NCBI GenBank assembly: GCA_963776935.1
Contig: CAVZOP010000014.1
Coordinates: forward strand, 1-64,000
Direction: 5' to 3'
From: JALOLG01 sp963776935
GTDB lineage: Bacteria; Actinomycetota; Acidimicrobiia; Acidimicrobiales; Ilumatobacteraceae
DNA: 64,000 bases
Under the pieces are notes generated by a model, which was not told the origin of the DNA, did not search any database, and worked only from the letters and a program-made list of their open reading frames with translations. A program made the translations under genes and the position numbers. Of this stretch, positions 9,431 through 16,826 are shown one piece after another (the stretch's first letter is position 1; each line of letters begins with the position of its first letter).

Positions 9431-9783
9431 TTATGCCTCGTCCAGCTCTCGGAGGCGGGCGGTGACGAGCGCTTGGACGAGGTCGTCAGGGAGTGGTTCG
9501 TCTATGGCGAATCGCAACGAGCCCTTCGAGGTCTCGTACCCGGCAAGGTCGTCGCGGAGCTCGTCGAGCACTGAACCGCTATGGGGTAGATAGCTGAGGT
9601 GGCTCTTGAACGCTGCGAACCCGGCAACCGCCTTGCCGCGCACCTTGAACGCCGGCGCCCCGTAGGAGATGCATTGGTCTGCGTCGGGGACAACCGCCAT
9701 GATCGATGTGCGCAGCCGCTCCAACGTTCCCGCTTGGGCTCATCGAGCCGGGCAAGGTAGCTGTCGATCTCGTCGGATGACAT
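9431..9783 (-). CDS. DUF1801 / YdhG-like protein (one frameshift)
   Basis: The product has about 116 residues and belongs to the DUF1801 (YdhG/frataxin-like) family of small soluble proteins. The start at 9783 gives MSSDEIDSYLARLDEPKRE. A break near 9731 then leads to LERLRTSIMAVVPDADQCI. Family hallmarks are the central SYGAPAFKVRGKAVAGFAAF (substrate-pocket region) and YLPHSGSVLDEL, with the C-terminal FAIDEPLPDDLVQALV. Some relatives are proposed iron chaperones, but no enzymatic role is firm. There are no linked genes. Confidence 0.75.
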
Positions 9784-9939
9784 GACGCCAGTCTCCCGCA
9801 GTGTGCCGCGTCCAATCCCACATCGTCCGGCTTTCCGTCGCGTCACAGCATCGCGCACCTCGAACCCGTTTGGGATCGCTTGGCAGCCGGCGGCGCCGGT
9901 GAGATGATCCGCATCGCGACGATTCGTGGAGGGGTGGCC

Positions 9940-11022
9940 ATGAAGCTCCTGGGGCTTCGAGGTGGCGTCACGCTCGTGGCGACCACCGGCATGTGCGTGT
10001 CGGCTTGTGGAGGCGACGATGACGTCGCGTCGACGGTTCCCGTCGTCGAGACGACCACGGGACCGTCGTCGACTCGCGTGTCGACGCCGGCCACGACGAC
10101 ATCGATGAGACCTCCGGCGTCGACAACTCCGCCGACGTCGACCACGTTGCCTGCGACGACTGCACCGCCGACGACCGCCTCATCGGTCACTGGGCCGTCC
10201 GTGCCGACGGCCATCCCTGGGGCCGATCAACTCGTCGGCGAGGCCGATCCCGAAGAGCTGGCGAACATCGAGGCACACCGCTCCCTGTGGGAGTCGATGA
10301 GGCCGACGGAGTACACGATGATGATCGACCGGTCGGTGGGCGAGTCGTCAGCGATGTTCACGGACTCCGCGACGACCAACCCGATGCGCGTGATCGTCGT
10401 CGACCGTCGACCCGTCGAAGTCACAGGGCTGTCGTCGGGTTGCTCGCTCCCGGCGGACGAGAGCGTGCCGACCGTCGAAGGGCTCTTCGACCTGGCGGCC
10501 ACGGCGGCCGCCGCGGCCGAGCATCCCATCCTCCTGGACGACCGATGGGGGTACGTCAATTCGATCGACGCGTTCGAGGGGAATTTCGGCGCCTTCGGCG
10601 GCGTGCGCTGGCTCGTCCCCGCCGCCGCGCCCGCACACGTCGATGCCGAGGTCGAGCCGGCGCTCGATCAAGCACGCCGCACATGGGCTGCCAGTCGCCC
10701 ATCCGACTACTCGTTCGACCTCCACATCGAGGTCTTCAGCCTGTTGGGCGGCACGTACCGCGTCGCCGTCGCCGACGGGCAGCCCGCCGGGATCGAACGA
10801 ACCGACGGACTGCCGTTCGACGAGTCGATGGCCACAGAACTGCCCGGGACCATCGAGGAGGTGTTCGACGTGATCACCGACAACCTTGATCGTGGTCCCG
10901 ATCTCGTGATCGCCGGGATCCACCCTGAGCTGGGCTACCCCACCGACGCCACCTTCGACCACATCCGCAACGCGATCGACGACGAGTTCGCGATTGTCGT
11001 CACCAACTTCGAGACTGCCTGA
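9940..11022 (+). CDS. lipoprotein with two DUF6174-like domains
   Basis: This is a lipoprotein of about 360 residues. The ATG at 9940 starts a signal peptide ending in the lipobox VSAC; an upstream ATG in the same frame would spoil the signal. Residues 25-85 are a Thr/Pro/Ser-rich linker. Two similar halves follow. The first begins HRSLWESMRPTEYTMMID and the second ARRTWAASRPSDYSFDLHIE. Each then has a strand pair with V-x-V-x-x-x-x-P and an acidic helix, and ends with a Y-hydrophobic pattern such as LGYPTDATFDHIRNAIDDE. This matches the DUF6174 pattern of secreted actinobacterial proteins. It has no known function and is not obviously in an operon. Confidence 0.65.
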   Translation: MKLLGLRGGVTLVATTGMCVSACGGDDDVASTVPVVETTTGPSSTRVSTPATTTSMRPPASTTPPTSTTLPATTAPPTTASSVTGPSVPTAIPGADQLVGEADPEELANIEAHRSLWESMRPTEYTMMIDRSVGESSAMFTDSATTNPMRVIVVDRRPVEVTGLSSGCSLPADESVPTVEGLFDLAATAAAAAEHPILLDDRWGYVNSIDAFEGNFGAFGGVRWLVPAAAPAHVDAEVEPALDQARRTWAASRPSDYSFDLHIEVFSLLGGTYRVAVADGQPAGIERTDGLPFDESMATELPGTIEEVFDVITDNLDRGPDLVIAGIHPELGYPTDATFDHIRNAIDDEFAIVVTNFETA

Positions 11023-11166
11023 ATTCCCCACAGCGTGGGCATGGACGCATGCGCGAGTCGACATCCGACGCGCAGCAACGTCCACCGCCGCGCACGTCCG
11101 GTCCGAAGCACCGCGGCGGCACCACTGGGTTGCGCTCCCGGAGTGTCGCTGTGTTGTTCGGTCGGG

Positions 11167-11411
11167 TCACTCGAGTGTCCCGGCTCCGCCGGTGGGAACA
11201 GGCGCGGTCCGGCGTAGATGTGTCCGGCTCTGTGCTGCTGTTCGTCCGACGCGCCAGGTCATCTGGAGGAGCTGTCGGATGATGCGCCGTGGCGGTCGTG
11301 CGTCGGCGACGTGGCGGGCGATGTCGTCGGCGTGGTGTTCCCCGAACGATTCGCGCCGTCCGGGACCGATCGATCTTCGGTGTGCCAGCTGGTGATTGGG
11401 TCGAATGCCAT
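11167..11411 (-). CDS. small hypothetical protein, frameshifted
   Basis: I do not recognise the family. The ATG at 11411 follows a strong Shine-Dalgarno sequence (GGGAGGA, 5 bases before the ATG), which is the main reason to call it. The first 22 residues read MAFDPITSWHTEDRSVPDGA. The better frame then switches near 11340 and reads FGEHHADDIARHVADA and PPRRIIRQLLQMTWRVGR, ending at 11167 (about 81 residues). Without a switch the product would end at 11259. It is divergent from the large SARP-type regulator. Confidence 0.4.
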
Positions 11412-11525
11412 GACTGTCCTCCCGCGTGTGGTGTCGCGCTCGATGGGCTGATCATCGGCTGGGTCGGTATCGCGACGGTCCCGAATCGGTCTCGACGTTC
11501 GCCTGGCGATGGAAGAATCACGGTT

Positions 11526-14413
11526 GTGGGCATCGGTGTCTTGGGCACGGCGATGATCGACGGCGTCGGCCATCTCCCGAGTCGCGACCGCAGGGTGCTC
11601 GCGGCGCTCGCGCTCGATGCTCCGGACCTCGTGTCTCGCGACCGCCTGGCGGATGCGGTGTGGAGCGGCGATCGTCCGGCGTCGTGGGCGAAGGTGCTCC
11701 AGAATGCGGTGTCCCGGCTCCGTCATGACGCTCGGGTCGGACGCGATCAGGTCCGGCCCGGGTGGTTATCGGCTGGATGTGCCGTCCGACGATGTCGACA
11801 TGCAGCGGTTCGAGAGGCTGGTCGAGCTGGCCGAGCGCGAGACGACGAGCGACCCGTTGGCGGCAGAGCGGCATCTGCACGACGCTCGGCTGTTGTGGCG
11901 GGGCAGACCCTTCGTCGATCTGGAGCATTGGACCGACGCGGCCGGAACCGTGTCTCGCCTGGAGTCGCGGAGACGTGTGCTCGACGAGCTGCGGGTCGAG
12001 GTGTGCCTTGCCACGGGTCGACTTGACGATGCCGTCGCGACGGCCGAGCGCGTTGCTCGAGGAGGCACCGTTCGATGAACGTCGCGGGGCGTTGCTGGCC
12101 ACGTCGCTGTACCGGGCCGGCCGAGCGGTGGATGCACTCGCCGTGCTGCGCCGCGTGCGTCGCGGACTGCGCAGCGAGCTGGGCCTGGAACCCGGCCCCC
12201 AGCTTGTGGCGCTGGAGCTCGCGGTGCTGCGCCACGACCCGTCTCTGTCGGGTCCGATGGATCACCTACTGCACGGCGAGCTGTCGTCGCCGTCACGGTC
12301 GGTCCGCGCCGGGGAGTCTTCCCGCGCCGTTGTCGAGCTTCTTCGGTCGTGGCCGTGAGCTCGAGAAGATCGGTGTCCTGCTCGAAGACGAACGGCTGGT
12401 GGTACTCACGGGGGCGGGTGGAGTCGGCAAGACACGGCTCGCATTGGTGGCGGCCGACGCCGGCACGTCAAGGATTCTCCGGCGGTGTTTGGGTGGTGGA
12501 GCTCGCTGATACCAACGATCCGGCCGACGTCGCACCGCTCGTGGCGGCCGCGTTCGGCTTTGTTGCCACGCGACGGGCTGACGGCTGGTCAAACCGTCAT
12601 GGAGGGCATCAGGGACCGCCACGTGCTCCTCGTGCTCGACAACTGCGAGCACGTGCTCGACGCCGTCGTTGACTTCGCGATCGACGCGTTGCAGCGCTGC
12701 ACCAGGCTGCGGATCCTTGCCACGAGCCGCGAGTCCTTCGGCGTCCAGGGCGAACACGTCGTGGCCGTGCCGCCGCTGCCCGTCGAATCGGACTCCGTCG
12801 AGTTGTTCATCGACCGAGCGCGCAACTCGGGCGCCTCGTTGCGGCCCGAGGACCGGACGCTGATCGAAGAGATCTGCTGCCATGTGGACGGCATCCCGTT
12901 GGCGATCGAGCTCGCCGCCGCCCGCGTCAGGGCGATGCCATTGACCGAGCTCGCTGTTCGACTCGCAACGCGCCTCGATGTACTCGTGGCCCGGCGCCAC
13001 GGCCGAGGTGACCGGCACCGAACGATGCGTGCGACCCTCGACTGGAGCTACGAACTGCTCGACGACGACGAACGTGTCGTGTTCGCTCGAGTCTCGGTGT
13101 TCTCCGGGAGCTTCGATCTCGCCGCGGCCGAGGCCGTGATCACCGGGGCGCCGCTCGACGGCGACGTGCTCGAGGTGCTGGGAGCGCTCGTCGACAAGTC
13201 GATGGTCGTGGCCGATACGAACAGTCGCACTCCGTTTCACCTCTTGGAACCACTCCGCCAGTACGCGGTCGACCAGCTGGCGGCCAGGCGCGAGACGGCC
13301 GAGCTCGCCCGACGACACGCCGCCTACTACGCCGACCTCTGCTCGCAGCTCGCCGCGAGTCTGGAAGGACCCGACGAGATCGCGGCGGCCAACCGTCTCG
13401 ATGCTGCCCGTGCCAACCTGCGCGCCGCCTTCGCCACCGCCATCTCGTTCGACGATGCGGATCTCGCCCTCGGCATCGTTGCTCCCCTCGGCCACTACAC
13501 GAACATCCACGTGTGGGCCGAACCGTGGTCGTGGTGTGACACTGCGCTTGCCCTTCCCGGGGCCGACACGCACGTCTTGCGCGCTGCCACACTCGTTCAC
13601 GCGAGCCGCGGCGCATGGCAGCTCGGCGACCACACGACTGCACTCGCTCTCGCCGACCAAGCCGTCGCTGTCGCCGACATCAAGAGCACGACATGGCGTG
13701 ACGCCCAGATCGCTCGCTCCACCGCACTCGCGTTCCTCGGACGACTTCACGAGGCGGAGGTGGCAGCAACCGCCGGCGCCGAACCCCTCACTGACAATGC
13801 TGATGGTTCCAGCCTCGGGCGGACCGCCGTCAAGCTGTTGACCTGCAACCTCGCCGGTCACCCCGATCCAACACTCGCCCGCCAACTACTCCGACGCGCC
13901 GAGGGATCGGGCCCTTCGAGGCACGCCATGGCGCTCCACACGGCGTCCGTCATCTGCGAGCCCGGCGACCGCACCCTCGCCATCGAACTCAACCAACGAG
14001 CTGTCGAGCTGGCTGAGTCCAGCGGGGCGGTCTTGATCAAAGGGTTCGCGCTCCACTCGTTGGCGGTGCGCGAGGCCGCCGTCGACCCACCAGCCGGAGC
14101 GGCCAGGTACGTCGACGTGATGGTCCTCTACCTCAACGTCGGCAACGGTGCTCATCTACGCGGATTCGGCCGCGGCATCATCATGCCCCTCGTGGCCTGC
14201 GGTGCTCACGAGGCAGCCGCGGTGGTCGACGGCGCCACCCAAACCGACACCGCCGTGCTGACCGCGTTGGCCGATCCCATCAGTGAGGCCCTCAGCCAGG
14301 CTCACAACGAACTCGGAGCCTCGTACCGGACTGCGGCCAGCCGCGGCGAACAAATGACCGACGACGAACTCGTCCACTACCTACGTCACGTCGTCGATGA
14401 ACTGACGGTGTGA
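11526..14413 (+). CDS. SARP/AfsR-type regulator with BTAD and NB-ARC-like ATPase (five frameshifts)
   Basis: This is a large transcriptional activator of about 960 residues. An N-terminal winged-helix DNA-binding domain (about 1-80) starts at the GTG at 11526. A bacterial transcriptional activation domain follows (RFERLVELAERE to LRSELGLEPGPQLVALE), then a STAND/NB-ARC-type ATPase with Walker A GAGGVGKTRLA and Walker B-like HVLLVLDNCEHVLD. The SR-E motif reads ILATSRESFGVQGE and the GLPL-like motif HVDGIPLAIELAAAR. A helical TPR-like C-terminal half of over 500 residues runs intact to 14413. The reading frame changes near 11740, 12060, 12330, 12470 and 12565. Each piece continues the expected family pattern, so the gene is probably whole in the organism. 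Targets are unknown; relatives control secondary metabolism. Confidence 0.75.
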
Positions 14414-14795
14414 CCGGCACGCCGAGACCTCGACCCGTGAACAGGAACTGCAAGCATGCCGCCGCGTGGCGGACCGCCGACGCCCACGCATGAACCTGAC
14501 ACAATCGGTGAGCGAGAGGGCACGATTTCCGACGCAGGACCGAGGGTCAGCGTGTCCCCGAGGCAGCACGCAACGCCGAGCTGCCAAACCGGCGATCTCG
14601 GACGCGGCCGACCGGCATTATTCCCGTCATATTCGGACACCCGCCGGCGCGTTCGGTGTGGCTTGCCCCGAGCAGTCTGCTGGTGTCGCCCACGGCACGC
14701 CGGCGCGCCGGCCCGCCGGCCCGTCGATCTGTGCGGCCCGCCGAACTCGGGACTACTAGCGGGGGACGCCTGTGCGCTGGCCCTCGGCAGCGTGT
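14414..14795. other. intergenic stretch between convergent genes
   Basis: No gene is recognised. A partial copy of the dispersed repeat, CATATTCGGACACCCGCCGG, lies near 14630, and a GC-rich inverted region (CGGCGCGCCGGCCCGCCGG) near 14700 may act as a terminator for one or both flanking genes. Confidence 0.4.
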
Positions 14796-15110
14796 TCACG
14801 AACCGAAGAGCGTCAACAACATGACGGTCGGTTCGATCGCAATGAGCGAGTGAGGTGCGCCGGGTGCCATGTGCAGCCAGGATCCGTCGACCAAGTCGAG
14901 CTCCTCGCCGTCGACGATGAAGCGAAGCCTTCCGGAAAGCACCTGGACCACAGCGGCGCGGGCCGCTTGGTGCTCGGTGAGCCGCTCGCCGGTGTCGAAG
15001 CCGAACACGGTGACGTCCAACCCGTCGCCGCGGTGGACGACCTTGGAGACGACCGCTCCGGGCTGAACTTCCACTTCGCCCGCAGGAGCGTTGATCACAG
15101 TGTGTGCCAT
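14796..15110 (-). CDS. small cupin-domain protein
   Basis: The product is a 104-residue single-domain cupin. The first cupin motif includes GERLTEHQA with one His and the second reads GSWLHMAPGAPHSLIA with another. The middle strand LSGRLRFIVDGEEL is typical of cupin_2 proteins. One of the usual first-motif His residues is lacking, so metal binding may be incomplete. It stands alone, leftward, with the ATG at 15110. The function cannot be inferred beyond the fold. Confidence 0.75.
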   Translation of the reverse strand: MAHTVINAPAGEVEVQPGAVVSKVVHRGDGLDVTVFGFDTGERLTEHQAARAAVVQVLSGRLRFIVDGEELDLVDGSWLHMAPGAPHSLIAIEPTVMLLTLFGS

Positions 15111-15250
15111 GCCGCGATCATGCTCCGTCCCGTCGTCGCGCCACTGAGCCGGCGATATGCAGTCCCTGTGGGTGGCGGTGCCCGCGATGTAGCACGTAAC
15201 GCGCGTCCTGCTCCCGGCGGTATCGGATCGTTCACGACCGCACGGTCGCC

Positions 15251-15269
15251 GCCGTTATCGGACACGCGC
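15251..15269. repeat. copy of the dispersed TATCGGAC-type intergenic repeat
   Basis: Reads GCCGTTATCGGACACGCGC; on the other strand this is GTGTCCGATAACGGC, matching the copies near 19929 and 6487. A second unit, GGCGGTATCGGAT, lies 30 bases to the left. Confidence 0.4.
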
Positions 15270-15295
15270 AGTAAGCCTCGATCCACCGATGCGAG

Positions 15296-15328
15296 CTAGG
15301 ACGTGACCCAGTCCGGCTCTCTTGACAT
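15296..15328 (-). CDS. possible 10-residue mini-ORF with strong ribosome binding site
   Basis: A near-perfect Shine-Dalgarno sequence AGGAGG sits 5 bases before an ATG at 15328, followed by MSREPDWVTS and a TAG at 15296. So strong a site before so short a frame may mark a leader peptide, or the start of a gene interrupted by an error. Nothing recognisable follows in any frame. Confidence 0.25.
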   Translation of the reverse strand: MSREPDWVTS

Positions 15329-15493
15329 GCTCACCTCCTGGACGCGGAGGACAGCGATGCCATCATCGGCACACCGCGCTCCCGCGCTGGAACAGGATCC
15401 GGATGACAGTTCGGCGACGCTCGCTCCGGCACGCTCGCGTCGAGCCGGCCCGCAAATCCCACCGGCGGTACAGTGCTGCGCGGAGGCCGCGCC

Positions 15494-16826
15494 ATGTCCG
15501 TGCGTACGAGTGGTGTCATGCGGGAGGAGGACTGGACGTCGCTGACCTCGTCGATCGAGAGTGGTCGCTGCATCCTCATGCTCGGACCCGACGCGTTCAC
15601 GGTCGAGATCGACGGCCAGGTGATCCCGGTCGCGGTCGGTCTCGCCCGTTTCGTGCGCGACCGGCTCGGCCCCGACTTCGCTGACCTCGATCCGGCGACG
15701 CCATGGCGGGTCGCCCAGGTCGCTGTCGCCGCCGAGGACGCCTACACGTTGCGCGGGTGGGCCGAGGCCTTCTACGACCAGAACGACACCGTCTCCGACC
15801 CGCTCCGCGTGCTCGCGGCGCTGCCGTTCCGTCTCGTCGTCAACACGTCGCCGGGCTTCAGCGCCGAGCGGGCGCTGCGGGAGGCGAAGCCGGACATGTT
15901 CGCCGACTTCTACGACCGGACCGCCCCGGCCCGCACGGAGCTCCCCGACGCCACCGTCGAGGCACCGGTGCTGTACGGGTTGTACGGATCGCTGTCGCAG
16001 CCGGCGTCGATGATCCTGTCCGACGACGACCGCTTCGACTTCCTGATCTCGGTGATCACGGAGAACCCGCCGCTCCCTCGCAAGCTGACGAGCGCGCTCT
16101 GCGATCCACGCCAGTCGTTCCTGTTCCTCGGGTTCAACCTGACGCAGTGGCAGCTGCGAATGCTGACGTATGTGATGTTCCGGCGCGTCCAGCACGACAA
16201 CAAGTCGTTCGCGCTCGAGCTCGAGCAGGCGATGCCGGACGAGGACGCGCGCCTTTTCTACACGGTCGGTCAGAAAGTCCACTTCGTCGACCTCGAGCTG
16301 CCGGAGCTCACCGCCGAGCTGAGCCGCCGGGTCGACGTGCCGGCCGCGGCCACACGGCGCGACCGGGCCGCGACGCCGATCGCCGCGCCGGGCGCGGCCT
16401 CGACCGTGTTCCTCTGTCACGCGAAGACGGACGCGGCGTTCGCCCGGCAGCTGGCGGCCGACCTCCGCAGCAACGGGATCGGGGTGTGGCTCGACAAGGA
16501 CGAGATCCGCGGCGGCGACCGATGGAACGAGATCGTCGAGCGGGTGCTCGGACAGCGAGGCCGACTACGTCGTGGTCCTGCAGAGCAGCAGCCTGCGCAC
16601 GAAGGACGTCGGGTACGTGAATAAGGAGATCGATCTCGCGCTCGAGCGCCAGCGCTACTACCGGCCGCCCCGCATCTTCGTGATCCCGGCGATCGTCGAC
16701 GACCCGGCCAACCAGATTGACCAGCTGGGTGCGTTCCAGTACATCGACCTCAGCGCCGGGGACGGCGTCACCCAGCTCGTCCACGCGATCCGTCGCGACC
16801 TCGACCTCGCTGGCCGGCGGCAATGA
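15494..16826 (+). CDS. SIR2-like / TIR-domain protein (one frameshift)
   Basis: This is a cytosolic protein of about 443 residues with two NAD-related domains. The ATG at 15494 has a GGAGG seven bases upstream. Residues of about 15-260 have the layout of SIR2_2 domains: CILMLGPDAF in place of the usual G-A-G loop, FRLVVNTSPG at the T-N-x-D position, VLYGLYGS where L-H-G is expected, and SFLFLGFNLTQWQLRML at the C-terminal end. The catalytic His is thus Tyr, so deacylase or NADase activity is doubtful. A TIR domain follows (about 300-430): STVFLCHAKTDAAFARQL, IGVWLDKDEIRGGDRW, YVVVLQSSSL and VNKEIDLAL, whose Glu (near 377) is the TIR NADase catalytic residue. The frame breaks near 16550 and resumes as SDSEADYVVVLQ. 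Its stop overlaps the start of the nSTAND gene by 4 bases. The known family role is NAD depletion or cyclic-ADPR signalling in anti-phage defence; the role here is inferred. Confidence 0.75.

Larger units (their letters stand above)
15111..15493. other. intergenic stretch upstream of the SIR2-TIR gene
   Basis: This stretch holds the promoters for the leftward cupin gene and the rightward SIR2-TIR gene. It contains at least two units of the dispersed repeat (near 15221 and at 15251-15269). There is also a 10-codon leftward mini-frame with an excellent ribosome binding site (15296-15328). Confidence 0.45.

Noticed and set aside
14386..14799. 137-residue open frame in the spacer after the SARP regulator
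   Set aside because: Low-complexity Arg/Pro/Ser composition, no ribosome binding site and no family pattern.
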